A DNA stretch of 64,000 nt from Flavobacterium branchiicola (GTDB lineage: Bacteria > Bacteroidota > Bacteroidia > Flavobacteriales > Flavobacteriaceae). The position numbers and the translations under genes were made by a program. Under the pieces are notes generated by a model, which searched no databases, had not been told where the DNA came from, and saw nothing but the letters and a program-made list of their open reading frames with translations. Below, piece after piece: positions 26,021-34,396 of the stretch. Numbering within the stretch: position 1 is the first letter of the stretch; each line of letters opens with the position of its first letter. Where the stretch lies: NCBI RefSeq assembly GCF_018383905.1, contig NZ_JAGYWA010000004.1, forward strand, positions 1 to 64,000. Direction: 5' to 3'.

Positions 26021-26683
26021 ATGAAACTAAAAAAAATAAACGAAAAATTACAGGACGCTTTAATTGAAAATGGTTTGACGGAAGCAAATGTTTTGCAGAT
26101 GGAAACTTTTTCGACCATAAAAAGTGGTGCAGATTGTATGATTATTTCTCCGGCAGGAAGTGGAAAAACAACGACAATTGTTTTGAATGTAATTCAGCAA
26201 TTGGCTGGACAGACAGAGGAATCTCCACGCGCTTTGATTATTGTGGAAGACAAAGCAAAAGTATTGGAAATGGAAGAACTTTTTGAGAAGTATGGAAAAT
26301 ATACTAATCTGGAAGTTTATGGAGTTCACGATAAAGGAGATATGGATTATGATAAGAATTATGTTTCTACAGGAATCGATGTTCTAATTGGAACTCCAAC
26401 TAAATTGAGTGATATGTTTTCTACAGCCGGTTATAATGTAAACCGCCTGAAAATGTTTATCCTTGATGATGCAGATCCAATTCTGAAATTACGTCATGAA
26501 ACTAAGATTATGCGTATTTCAAACAGTATCGCAAAAACGCAACGCATTATTTTTGCTGAGACATTAACGGAAAGAATCGATATTCTAGCAGAAAAAATGC
26601 TTCTTGAGCCTTATTTCTTTGATATGGATGAAGAAGGTGAAGAAGAACTTGATGAAGAGGAAGACGACGTTGAAGAAGAATAA
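26021..26683 (+). CDS. single-domain DEAD-box-like ATPase
   Basis: 220 residues comprising only the first RecA-like domain of a DEAD-box helicase. Q-motif region GLTEANVLQMETF, Walker A SPAGSGKTT (43-51), motif Ib-like GTPTKLSDM, motif II DDAD (149-152) in place of DEAD, and FAET where SAT is expected. No helicase C-terminal domain (motifs IV-VI) follows; instead there is a very acidic tail (about 203-220). Without the second domain it is unlikely to unwind RNA alone. It may be a regulatory or partner ATPase. Its neighbours give no further clue. Confidence 0.75.
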   Translation: MKLKKINEKLQDALIENGLTEANVLQMETFSTIKSGADCMIISPAGSGKTTTIVLNVIQQLAGQTEESPRALIIVEDKAKVLEMEELFEKYGKYTNLEVYGVHDKGDMDYDKNYVSTGIDVLIGTPTKLSDMFSTAGYNVNRLKMFILDDADPILKLRHETKIMRISNSIAKTQRIIFAETLTERIDILAEKMLLEPYFFDMDEEGEEELDEEEDDVEEE

Positions 26684-26706
26684 TCAGGTTTAATTTATTT
26701 TAGGAA

Positions 26707-27516
26707 ATGATAAAAACACTTAAATTTTTGACGATTGCGTTACTGACGTTTTTTGTTGTTATTTATGTACTAGTCGTTTCTTATGTTTATTTTAATCAGG
26801 TTGGAATGGTTTTTCAGAGTACAGCTCTTGAAAAAGGATATCAATTTGATTATCAAAGTAAGTTCGAAGAATTAAACATTAAATCTTTTGATGGCATAAA
26901 CTTAAATGGTTTGTTGTTTAAGTCTGAAAATACAAAAGGGCTTGTGTTTTATCTTCATGGGAATGCAGGAACACTCGAAACCTGGGGCAAGATTGCCAAA
27001 ACCTATACTAATTTAGGATATGATATTTTTATTCTGGATTATAGAAGTTTTGGGAAAAGTGAAGGTGAAATAGAAAATGAAGAACAGCTCAACAAAGATG
27101 TCGCGGTTGCTTATAAAAAGTTATGTCAAAAATATTCTGAGAATAAAATTATTATTGCCGGTTATTCAATTGGTTCCGGATTGGCAGCGATTCTAGCTTC
27201 AGAAAATAAACCAAAAGCTTTAGTATTGCAGTCGCCTTATTTTAGTTTTACAGAATTGTCAGGAACCAGAGTTCGGTTTTTTCCTGATTTTATGAAGAAG
27301 TTTCATTTAGAAACCTACCAATATCTACCAAAAGTAAAAGCGCCTATTTATATTTTTCATGGAATAGACGATCAGTTAATTCCGATTGAAAATTCAATTC
27401 GATTAAAGAAAATAATGGGTGATAATGGGCATTTTTATCCTTTAAAAGGACAAGGACATATTGGAATGAATGAAAATGAAAGTTTTCAGGAAGATTTAAA
27501 AGTAATATTACGTTAA
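26707..27516 (+). CDS. membrane-anchored alpha/beta hydrolase (ABHD13/Bem46-like)
   Basis: 269 residues with an N-terminal membrane anchor (about 5-28). YLHGNAG (oxyanion loop, 82-88), nucleophile GYSIGSG (S154), acid in FHGIDDQLIP and the catalytic His in GQGHIGMNE complete the triad. This is the Bem46/ABHD13 layout, probably acting outside the inner membrane. Substrate unknown. It starts 23 nt after the half DEAD-box gene and is followed by the DUF2007 gene 18 nt later, so the three may form an operon. Confidence 0.83.
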   Translation: MIKTLKFLTIALLTFFVVIYVLVVSYVYFNQVGMVFQSTALEKGYQFDYQSKFEELNIKSFDGINLNGLLFKSENTKGLVFYLHGNAGTLETWGKIAKTYTNLGYDIFILDYRSFGKSEGEIENEEQLNKDVAVAYKKLCQKYSENKIIIAGYSIGSGLAAILASENKPKALVLQSPYFSFTELSGTRVRFFPDFMKKFHLETYQYLPKVKAPIYIFHGIDDQLIPIENSIRLKKIMGDNGHFYPLKGQGHIGMNENESFQEDLKVILR

Positions 27517-27534
27517 AAATAAAATATAAGGATT

Positions 27535-27753
27535 ATGGGATTAATGAAAGTGTTCTCAGGAAGTGAAGTTTTAGCAATAGCTTTACAAGAAAGATTAGAA
27601 GAAGCCGGAGTAGAAACAGTAAAAAAAGATAATATTCAATCTGCAAGATTAGGCGGTTTTGGCGGTACAGATTTAGCGGTTGAGGTTTTTATTCAGGAAA
27701 CGGAGTTTGCAAAAGCAAATCCGGTTATTGAAGATTTCAGAATGAGTCTTTAA
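27535..27753 (+). CDS. DUF2007 family small protein
   Basis: 72 residues: MKVFSGSEVLAIALQERLEE, then a Gly-rich turn ARLGGFGGTDLAVEVFI and a C-terminal helix. This is the DUF2007 pattern (sometimes labelled putative signal-transducing protein), an ACT/GlnB-like fold by prediction. Function unknown. A good terminator follows. Confidence 0.75.
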   Translation: MGLMKVFSGSEVLAIALQERLEEAGVETVKKDNIQSARLGGFGGTDLAVEVFIQETEFAKANPVIEDFRMSL

Positions 27754-27764
27754 AATAAATAATC

Positions 27765-27806
27765 AATCCCAATTTTTGGTCTTAAGAAGATGAAAATTGG
27801 GATTTT
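27765..27806 (+). terminator. terminator after the DUF2007 gene
   Basis: AATCCCAATTTT (27765-27776) pairs with AAAATTGGGATT (27793-27804), followed by TTG and T-rich sequence. Confidence 0.8.
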
Positions 27807-27886
27807 GATTTTAATGTCAATTAGTATTTAGTAGTTTTTTTAGATTAATTCTGAAAGTACATTCACTAAAACTGAAAATATAAAAA

Positions 27887-28690
27887 ATGCAATATAAAAT
27901 GATAGTGCTCGACATGGATGATACCTTGTTGACAGATGACCACAGAATTTCTGATTTAAATAAAAAAGTATTATTAGAAGCACAGGCAAAAGGAGTTTAT
28001 GTGGTTTTGGCTTCTGGCCGACCAACTACAGCAATGACCGCTTACGCAAAAGAGCTGGAACTGGATATAAATGATTCTTATATGATTTCGTTTAATGGAG
28101 CAATTGTCAGCAGAGTAAAAGACGATCTTGTTTTATTTGAACAAAAACTAACTGTAGAACAAATTCATGATTTATACGATTATAGTGTGAAAAAGAAAAC
28201 ACACATAATAACTTATTTGGATGATGAAATTATAAGTGAAACAGATTCGGAATTTATTGAAATTGAGAAAGAGATTACCGGTATGGCACATCTTAAAGTT
28301 GCCAGTTTTAAAGATACTATAAACAAACCAACAGTAAAATGTATATTACTGGAAGAACCTTCTTATTTGAAAGAATTAGAAAGTGATTTAAAAGCAACAA
28401 TGCCACATTTAAGCGTTTCAATGTCAAAGCCTTTCTTTTTGGAAGTAGCTCAAAACGGAATTGATAAAGCGGCGAGTTTGAAGTTTTTGGCAAAAAAGCT
28501 AAATATCCTTCAGGAAGAGATTATTGCGGTTGGAAATGCCGGAAACGATTTAACAATGATTGAATATGCCGGTTTAGGAGTTTGGGTTGATAATGTAACG
28601 CCAGAATTACGTGATAAAGCTGATTTAATTGTAGCTTCAAATAACAATGACGGAGTTGCCGAAGTAGTGCAAAAATATTTATTGAATTAA
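27887..28690 (+). CDS. Cof-type HAD-IIB phosphatase
   Basis: 267 residues. Motif I LDMDDTLLTDD (about residue 8), motif II LASGRPTTAM, the C2B cap (about 85-190) and motifs III/IV in GIDKAASLKFL and AVGNAGNDLTMIEYAG. The Cof family dephosphorylates sugar phosphates, flavin phosphates or thiamin intermediates; the exact substrate is unknown. The GNAT gene follows 6 nt later. Confidence 0.88.
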   Translation: MQYKMIVLDMDDTLLTDDHRISDLNKKVLLEAQAKGVYVVLASGRPTTAMTAYAKELELDINDSYMISFNGAIVSRVKDDLVLFEQKLTVEQIHDLYDYSVKKKTHIITYLDDEIISETDSEFIEIEKEITGMAHLKVASFKDTINKPTVKCILLEEPSYLKELESDLKATMPHLSVSMSKPFFLEVAQNGIDKAASLKFLAKKLNILQEEIIAVGNAGNDLTMIEYAGLGVWVDNVTPELRDKADLIVASNNNDGVAEVVQKYLLN

Positions 28691-28696
28691 AATTTT

Positions 28697-29224
28697 ATGA
28701 AAAAGCCAATAGAAACAGAGCGTTTGTTTTTAAGAGAATTCCTTGAATCTGATGTAGAAAAGCTATTTGAGATGGAGTCTAATCCAAATGTGCATGTTTT
28801 TGTGGGTAAAAAACCTTTAAAGCGAATAGATCAGGCGTTTGAATACATTCAGTTTATTCAACAACAATATAAAGATCACGGAACAGGAAGATGGGCAGTA
28901 ATATTGAAAGAAACGAATGAGTTTATTGGTTGGTCAGGAATAAAATTTATTACTAATGAAATCAATAATCATAAAGATTTTTATGAAATTGGTTACCGTT
29001 TCAATGAAAAACATTGGGGAAAAGGATATGCAACTGAAGCAGGGAAAGCTTTTGTAGATTATGCATTTAATGAATTAAAAGCAGACGCACTTTATGCTTA
29101 TGCAGATGCTGGAAATGATAATTCAAGAAAAATTCTCGAAAAATTGGGTTTAAAATATGTAAACAATTTTGAATATGAAGAAGAAATGGAAGTTTGGTAC
29201 GAACTAAAGAATCCAAACTTGTAG
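28697..29224 (+). CDS. RimJ/RimL-type GNAT acetyltransferase
   Basis: 175 residues. The N-terminal ETERLFLREFLESD is the Acetyltransf_3 start; EIGYRFNEKHWGKGYATEAG is the acetyl-CoA loop and NSRKILEKLGLKYV the C-terminal motif. Relatives acetylate ribosomal protein N-termini or small amines; substrate unknown. It is 6 nt after the HAD gene. Confidence 0.85.
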   Translation: MKKPIETERLFLREFLESDVEKLFEMESNPNVHVFVGKKPLKRIDQAFEYIQFIQQQYKDHGTGRWAVILKETNEFIGWSGIKFITNEINNHKDFYEIGYRFNEKHWGKGYATEAGKAFVDYAFNELKADALYAYADAGNDNSRKILEKLGLKYVNNFEYEEEMEVWYELKNPNL

Positions 29225-29239
29225 AACCTAAGAAATGCG

Positions 29240-29334
29240 TTCCAAATCTTTGTAAACTTATCTCATTTGAAAATTTACAAAGATTTGGAAAACAGCTCCA
29301 AGTTGAAATACTTAAATGATAATTTGAAGTATTT
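29240..29334. repeat. two intergenic inverted repeats
   Basis: TTCCAAATCTTTGTAAA (29240-29256) pairs perfectly with 29274-29290 over 17 bp. A second stem AAATACTT (29306-29313) pairs with AAGTATTT (29327-29334). They lie between the convergent GNAT and secreted-protein genes and may end transcription from both sides. Confidence 0.7.
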
Positions 29335-29338
29335 GATA

Positions 29339-29857
29339 TTATTTTTTTGCTACAGAAACGAAATATTTATTTCCATCACCCATTGTTAATTTTACACGCT
29401 CGTCGCAAAGATCGATTGCAAAATTTGCACTTTCATAACAGCTGCAAGTTGTGTTTTTGTCTTTAGACATTTCAGTTTTACAGTTGTTGTTTTTAAAAGT
29501 TGCTAACTGAGGAGTGTATAAACTAACTAAATCTGTAGAAGCAGTTACTAACGAAATAATACTTGCCGAATTATTGTTTGTAATTCTGTATACAATTCTG
29601 TCAGTATAATTTACTTCGTTTACAGTTACCTTACGAATATAAGTGTAAGCAGTAGATTCTGCACCTGGTTCTTTTACTTCAAATTTAAAACCAACAGCAC
29701 GTATAGCAATATCAAATTGTGACTGCGAATTTAAACTAGCCCAGTTTGTTAAAGTACTAATAGATGGGAAAGGATTAGTTGCCGGAGCGGCAGTTTGAGC
29801 CTGTGAGCTGAAAGCGGTTAAGAACATTAGGCAGATCGCGGGTAGAAATAATTTCAT
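29339..29857 (-). CDS. secreted protein of unknown function
   Basis: 172 residues with a signal peptide (MKLFLPAICLMFLTAFSSQAQ, cut after about residue 20). The mature part is mostly beta-predicted and has four Cys near the C-terminus (NCKTEM, CSCYES, DLCDER) that could form disulfides in the periplasm. No family was recognised. It is monocistronic, with a long region upstream. Confidence 0.65.
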   Translation of the reverse strand: MKLFLPAICLMFLTAFSSQAQTAAPATNPFPSISTLTNWASLNSQSQFDIAIRAVGFKFEVKEPGAESTAYTYIRKVTVNEVNYTDRIVYRITNNNSASIISLVTASTDLVSLYTPQLATFKNNNCKTEMSKDKNTTCSCYESANFAIDLCDERVKLTMGDGNKYFVSVAKK

Positions 29858-30289
29858 TTGGAGTTTATAATTTTAATTTTTTGCCTACAATTATGGGTTT
29901 CGGCTTGCCCATCTTTTATTATAACAAAGCAACAACATAACGAGGGAAATTCAAAATTGTTGTGGCTATTTTGTTAGTAAAAATGAATATTTTTTTATTA
30001 CTATTTTTTCAATCTCAAATTTAGATTTTTTAAAAATTCTAAATCAAGTATAAATGTAAGAAAATTTCAATTTAAATCATAAAAAAATGTATTTAATCGA
30101 TGAAATGTGTTTTTTGTCGATCGTTTGTCATTTAATTCTTATTGATTTGATTCAGATAAAATTTAAAGAAGAAAATAATTTTAAAAATAAATGCAATTTT
30201 TGAGCCTGTTTTTGCTTTTGATAATTAAGTTAATAGGCAAAATGTTGAAACGAAGTGGCTTATTGATTTTCTTTTACGAATATTGTTTG
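29858..30289. other. divergent intergenic region
   Basis: 486 bp in total lie between the secreted-protein gene and mtaB, extremely AT-rich. No ORF, RNA gene or strong hairpin was recognised apart from the mtaB -7 element at its right edge. Confidence 0.5.
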
Positions 30290-30297
30290 TAAATTTG
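30290..30297 (+). promoter_or_regulatory. -7 promoter element for mtaB
   Basis: TAAATTTG matches TAnnTTTG, 46 bp before the ATG at 30344. Confidence 0.5.
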
Positions 30298-30343
30298 CAC
30301 CCTTAAATTTTTTGACAACGATTTCATTAATTTAAGACAAATT

Positions 30344-31678
30344 ATGGAAAATAGAAAAAAAGTTGCCTTTTATACGCTTGGCTGCAAACTGAACTTTTCA
30401 GAAACTTCTACGATCGCACGAAACTTTAATGATGAAGGTTTTGATCGCGTAGATTTTGAAGAAGTAGCCGATATTTATGTTATTAATACCTGTTCTGTTA
30501 CAGATAATGCTGATAAACAATTTAAGCAGGTTGTAAAAAAGGCGATGAAACTCAACGAAAAAGCTTTTGTGGCTGCTGTTGGATGTTATGCACAATTAAA
30601 ACCGGAAGAATTGGCAGCTGTTGATGGCGTTGATTTGGTTTTAGGAGCTACAGAAAAATTTAAAATCACAGATTATATTCACGATTTAAGCAAAAACGAC
30701 ATGGGTGAAGTTCATTCATGCGAAATTGCTGAAGCTGATTTCTATGTCGGAAGTTATTCCATCGGAGACAGAACTCGTGCATTCCTGAAAGTTCAGGATG
30801 GTTGTGACTATAAATGTACTTATTGTACTATTCCGTTGGCAAGAGGAATTTCCAGAAGTGATGCTTTAGAGAATGTACTTAAAAATGCCAAAGATATTTC
30901 GGCTCAGAATATCCGTGAAATTGTTTTAACGGGTGTTAATATTGGAGATTACGGAAAAGGTGAATTCGGAAATAAAAAACACGAACATACTTTTCTTGAT
31001 CTGGTTCAGGCTTTAGATAAAGTTGAAGGTATTGAGCGTTTAAGAATTTCTTCGATAGAACCCAATTTATTGAAGAATGAAACTATAGAATTTGTTTCTA
31101 CAAGCCGCACTTTTGTACCGCATTTTCATATTCCGTTACAATCGGGAAGTAATGATATATTAAAATTAATGAAACGTCGTTACTTACGCGAAGTTTATAC
31201 CGATCGTGTAAATAAAATTCGCGAAGTTATGCCACACGCTTGTATAGGTGTTGATGTTATCGTTGGTTTTCCGGGAGAAACGGATGAGCACTTTTTAGAA
31301 ACTTATCATTTCTTAAACGAAATGGATATTTCGTATCTGCACGTATTTACCTATTCTGAAAGAGATAATACCGAAGCGGTTGATATGGATGGCGTAGTTC
31401 CTGCAAATGTGAGAGCAAAACGCAGTAAAATGCTACGTGGATTATCGGTAAAAAAACGTCGTGCTTTTTACGAAAGTCAATTAGGAACTAATAGAACCGT
31501 TTTATTCGAAAGTGAAAATAAAGAAGGCTACATTCATGGGTTTACTGAAAATTACGTAAAAGTAAAAACGCCATGGAATCCGGAATTGGTAAATACTTTG
31601 AAAGAAATCAACTTGACAAAAATCGACGAAGACGGAAGTGTTCGTTTAGAGTTTTTGAATAAATTGGCAGAAGCTTAA
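30344..31678 (+). CDS. mtaB: tRNA N6-threonylcarbamoyladenosine (t6A) methylthiotransferase
   Basis: 444 residues. The UPF0004 N-terminal domain has its three Cys in TLGCKLNFSE, NTCSVTDNAD and VGCYAQ for the auxiliary iron-sulfur cluster. The radical SAM motif is DGCDYKCTYCTIP and a TRAM domain ends the protein. LGCKLNFSE and the SVTDNADKQ pattern match MtaB rather than MiaB or RimO. It converts t6A to ms2t6A at position 37 of ANN-decoding tRNAs. It is monocistronic and closed by a terminator at 31841-31873. Confidence 0.92.
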   Translation: MENRKKVAFYTLGCKLNFSETSTIARNFNDEGFDRVDFEEVADIYVINTCSVTDNADKQFKQVVKKAMKLNEKAFVAAVGCYAQLKPEELAAVDGVDLVLGATEKFKITDYIHDLSKNDMGEVHSCEIAEADFYVGSYSIGDRTRAFLKVQDGCDYKCTYCTIPLARGISRSDALENVLKNAKDISAQNIREIVLTGVNIGDYGKGEFGNKKHEHTFLDLVQALDKVEGIERLRISSIEPNLLKNETIEFVSTSRTFVPHFHIPLQSGSNDILKLMKRRYLREVYTDRVNKIREVMPHACIGVDVIVGFPGETDEHFLETYHFLNEMDISYLHVFTYSERDNTEAVDMDGVVPANVRAKRSKMLRGLSVKKRRAFYESQLGTNRTVLFESENKEGYIHGFTENYVKVKTPWNPELVNTLKEINLTKIDEDGSVRLEFLNKLAEA

Positions 31679-31733
31679 AATTTAGATCTTTATAGCTTTG
31701 TCAAAGTTGAAGAATAAAAATATACATAAAGTA

Positions 31734-31836
31734 TTGTCATTCTGAGGAACGAAGAATCACACTCGAAACTCTACAAAGATTGACAATCACAGCATGCGGA
31801 ACTGCTAGTGTGATTCTTCGTTCCTCAGAATGACAA
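31734..31836. repeat. 30-bp perfect inverted repeat (GTCATTCTGAGGAACGAAG family)
   Basis: The 30-nt arm at 31734-31763, starting TTGTCATTCTGAGGAACGAA, is exactly complementary to 31807-31836, enclosing a 43-nt centre. From memory, arms with this sequence recur in Bacteroidetes genomes. It lies in the mtaB 3' region, before the terminator. Confidence 0.85.
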
Positions 31837-31840
31837 AAAA

Positions 31841-31879
31841 CAGAAAATCCTCTTTTTAAAAGAGGATTTTCTGTTTTTA
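31841..31879. terminator. bidirectional terminator after mtaB
   Basis: CAGAAAATCCTCTTTT (31841-31856) pairs with AAAAGAGGATTTTCTG (31858-31873), with A run before and T run after. It serves mtaB and the convergent gene ending at 31880. Confidence 0.88.
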
Positions 31880-32392
31880 TTATTTCTGATTCTCTGCAAC
31901 CACAAGTTTCAAAGAATTGATATAATCAGTATCAAATTCAATAACTCTTATTTTTTCTGGATTAAAACTTAATTCTCCGCCAAACTGACCTCTTATGTCC
32001 AGAAAATCAATTAAGAGTTCTTCTTCTGTTAGTGAAATTAATTTTCCTAAATAAGCTGATTTAGCCGATTTTTTAGCAATTTGAAAAACACCATATTTGT
32101 CATTTACAAAATTCAAAATCGTGTTTAAATCTCTTATAGGAATAATGTCTTCAGAATTGATTTTTAAACCTTTTAAACGAATTACTTTTTCTGTAAAAGC
32201 TAAATCCTGGTCACGATTAACTGCCAGGATATTTTTGTTTTTTAAAATTACAAAACCATCTAAAATATAATCAACCGGATTATTTCGCAATAAGATCCAG
32301 TCATCAGAATAGTCAATAAGAAACCCGGTAAAAATTTGCTTTTTATCCGTAAATTCTATTTCGACTAATTGTCTTAAATATTGTTCCATCAT
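31880..32392 (-). CDS. conserved-looking protein of unknown function
   Basis: 170 residues from ATG 32392 (MMEQYLRQLVEIEF). An upstream start would translate repeat DNA and is rejected. The first half (VEIEFTDKKQIFTGFLIDYS, DDWILLRNNPVDYILDGFVI) alternates short beta strands in the way of an Sm/LSm-like or WYL-like small barrel, and the second half repeats a similar pattern. No signal peptide or catalytic motif is seen. Cytoplasmic by prediction; function unknown. Confidence 0.55.
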   Translation of the reverse strand: MMEQYLRQLVEIEFTDKKQIFTGFLIDYSDDWILLRNNPVDYILDGFVILKNKNILAVNRDQDLAFTEKVIRLKGLKINSEDIIPIRDLNTILNFVNDKYGVFQIAKKSAKSAYLGKLISLTEEELLIDFLDIRGQFGGELSFNPEKIRVIEFDTDYINSLKLVVAENQK

Positions 32393-32404
32393 AGTAAATT
32401 TAAA

Positions 32405-32486
32405 AATTCCAATCCCGAAGTCTCGGGACAAATTCCAAATTCCAAATGGAAAGTATTTGGAATTTGGAATTTTAGTATTGGAATTT
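32405..32486. repeat. heptamer ladder (AATTCCA unit) with TCCCGA hairpin
   Basis: AATTCCA units on the left and TGGAATT units on the right with period 7. An inner palindrome TCCCGAAGTCTCGGGA (32413-32428) is inserted in the left arm. It lies between the start of the unknown gene and the end of the FabG-like gene, both on the minus strand. Confidence 0.75.
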
Positions 32487-32492
32487 ATTTTG

Positions 32493-33209
32493 TTAAGGAT
32501 TCGTAGACCAGATACTGCTGTTTTTTACAAATACTCTTCGGTTTAATTTTAACTGAGAAATAATTAGTTCTGCCATATCTTCAGACTGCATAACTTTCTC
32601 GGGATTTCCATCAGTTAAATTTAAATCTTTAGCCATATCTGTAGCAACCGTACTTGGCGTTAAAGCAGTAACACGTATGTTGTGTTTTCTCATTTCCTGC
32701 ATCAAAGAATCAGTTAAACCTAAAACGGCAAATTTAGAGGCGCTGTAAGCACTTGTCAAAGCATTTCCGTTTAATCCTGCAGTAGACGAAATATTAATAA
32801 TGTCTCCTGTCTGTCTTTCGATCATATTCGGAATAATGGCACGGGTTGTATAGTAGGTTCCCATTAAATTCACCTGAATAATTCTTTCCCATGCTTCCGG
32901 TTCTAATTCCAGGAATTTTCCAAAAGAAGCTATTCCGGCACTATTAATCAAAATATCGATATGTTTGAATTCTGCCAAAGCTTTTTCTGCCGCAGCATTT
33001 ATAGAATTTATGTCAGAAACATCAGCTGCAATAGCCAGAGCTTTTACACCCAAATTTGAAGCTTCATCCGCCAGTTGTTCAATATCTTTTTGAGTTCTTG
33101 ATACTAAAATCAGGTTAACTCCTTCTTTTGCCAGGGCAATCGCAATAGCTTTTCCTATACCTTTTCCTGCGCCGGTAATAAAGGCATTTTTATTTTTTAA
33201 ATCGGTCAT
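32493..33209 (-). CDS. FabG-like short-chain dehydrogenase
   Basis: 238 residues. Rossmann motif [11 protein letters not shown] (13-23), NSAG (about 90), the catalytic Ser in ISSTAG and YSASK (Y-x-x-x-K, about 155-159). Best described as a 3-oxoacyl-ACP reductase-like SDR; the true substrate could be another ketone because a second fab gene context is missing. The C-terminal [15 protein letters not shown] matches a subgroup often labelled 3-ketoacyl-ACP reductase in Flavobacteria. A -7-like TATTTTTG lies at 33253-33260 on the minus strand. Confidence 0.8.
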   Translation of the reverse strand: MTDLKNKNAFITGAGKGIGKAIAIALAKEGVNLILVSRTQKDIEQLADEASNLGVKALAIAADVSDINSINAAAEKALAEFKHIDILINSAGIASFGKFLELEPEAWERIIQVNLMGTYYTTRAIIPNMIERQTGDIINISSTAGLNGNALTSAYSASKFAVLGLTDSLMQEMRKHNIRVTALTPSTVATDMAKDLNLTDGNPEKVMQSEDMAELIISQLKLNRRVFVKNSSIWSTNP

Positions 33210-33324
33210 GACTTTGTTTTTAGCAATGCAAAAAGCATCATTTTAATTCTTACAAAAATAAGCTTTTGTAAACTAAAATGATGCTTTCGAATGTTTTCTT
33301 AATCTAAGTTTAACAACTTTTTTG

Positions 33325-33912
33325 TTATTCTTTCAGGACCATATCAATACACATTACAGCTCCTAAAATTAATTGTCTTAATGGGTTTTCCGGTGCTATG
33401 GTTTCTTCAATCTGAAGCACATAATTATCAGCACTTGTAAAAAGTTCTTTACCCATTCCTGCCCATTTTTTACTTACCTGAGCCAATTGTTTATTTTCAT
33501 GAGAGAATTTAAAATCCCAGCCCGTCCATTTTCCTTGTAATGTTGCAACTGGTTTTTCATTTTTATCCAGAATTTCAAATTTTCCTCCAATAGAAAAGAA
33601 TTTTTGTTTGAAAGTTCCAATTAGTCTGTCTTTTTCATCCAGAACTTCAACAGTCGATCTGAATATGGCGATTCCTCTCTTTACAGTTATTAATTTTTCT
33701 CCGGCTGCGGTCGTGATTTCAACATTAAACGGAGTTGCTCTTTTGTATTCTGTGAAACGTAACATTTTGGTAAAGAAACCTAAATTGTTTTCACGACAAT
33801 TCATGATAATTTGATTGTTCTCAGGATTATAAATATCGTAATTGTTTGAGGCTTTAAACATTCCGACATGTTCTTTTACTAAAAATAGATTTTGGCTTAA
33901 AATTGGGTTCAT
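33325..33912 (-). CDS. phospholipid scramblase/LURP-one-like protein
   Basis: 195 residues from ATG 33912; the TTG upstream overlaps the -7 element and is rejected. Features are repeated beta hairpins (NIYDIYNPENNQIIMNCRE-like, EVLDEKDRLIGTFKQKF, GGKFEILDKNEKPVATLQGK) and a hydrophobic C-terminal helix (LRQLILGAVMCIDMVL). This is the tubby/LURP-one/scramblase barrel with a central helix. Lipid binding is suggested by family; function in bacteria is not established. Confidence 0.7.
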   Translation of the reverse strand: MNPILSQNLFLVKEHVGMFKASNNYDIYNPENNQIIMNCRENNLGFFTKMLRFTEYKRATPFNVEITTAAGEKLITVKRGIAIFRSTVEVLDEKDRLIGTFKQKFFSIGGKFEILDKNEKPVATLQGKWTGWDFKFSHENKQLAQVSKKWAGMGKELFTSADNYVLQIEETIAPENPLRQLILGAVMCIDMVLKE

Positions 33913-33945
33913 ACGGGTATATAAATTTGTTTTTTGAATAAAGCT

Positions 33946-33953
33946 CAAATGTA
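33946..33953 (-). promoter_or_regulatory. -7 promoter element for the scramblase-like gene
   Basis: On the minus strand the sequence reads TACATTTG, matching TAnnTTTG. It covers the TTG codon at 33948, so translation must begin further in, at ATG 33912. Confidence 0.5.
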
Positions 33954-34006
33954 ATATAATTTTTATTAATTGTATCGGATGAACTAATAGATAACTGTAA
34001 TTTTAC

Positions 34007-34324
34007 TTACTTTTTAAGTGTAATAACAATGACACCATTTATACCTTTTTCACCATAAATCAATTTAGCTTCATTCCCTTTTAAGACTTTCATCTCTTCA
34101 ATATCATTTGGGTTGATTTTAGAAAGTTGTTTCGAATCGGTTACTCTTCCATCAATTATATATAAAGGTTCGTTTACAGAAGATCTTGATGGTGCACAAA
34201 CTATTATTTGCGTATTAGAATTTTGTTTTTGAATTGTATCTTTTAAAATCGGTTTTTCCTGTGCGATTGACACGAAACCTATAAGCATAGTAAGGGCTAA
34301 TGAAATAAGTTTTACACTTTTCAT
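34007..34324 (-). CDS. secreted TonB-receptor plug-like protein
   Basis: 105 residues with a signal peptide (SLALTMLIGFVSIAQ, cut after about 21). Residues 52-105 match the SusC/TonB-receptor plug signature: EPLYIIDGRV, LSKINPNDIEEMKVLKG, LIYGEKGINGVIVITLKK. It is therefore a free plug module with no barrel. The same module ends the anti-sigma protein encoded just upstream. It may compete with or signal to plug-binding partners in the periplasm; that is inference. Confidence 0.75.
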   Translation of the reverse strand: MKSVKLISLALTMLIGFVSIAQEKPILKDTIQKQNSNTQIIVCAPSRSSVNEPLYIIDGRVTDSKQLSKINPNDIEEMKVLKGNEAKLIYGEKGINGVIVITLKK

Positions 34325-34356
34325 ATTAGTAAGTTTTAAAATTTAGGTTGAGATTT

Positions 34357-34389
34357 AACTTTGTCAAAGTTTAAAACTTTGACAAAGTT
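34357..34389. repeat. double AACTTTG palindrome
   Basis: AACTTTGTCAAAGTT (34357-34371) and AACTTTGACAAAGTT (34375-34389) are each self-complementary and also complementary to one another. They lie between the anti-sigma and plug-protein genes and could attenuate transcription into the latter. Confidence 0.75.
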
Positions 34390-34396
34390 ATGGAGA

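Noticed and set aside
32393..32431. N-terminal extension of the unknown gene at 31880
   Set aside because: It would be translated from the AATTCCA ladder repeat; ATG 32392 gives a cleaner protein.
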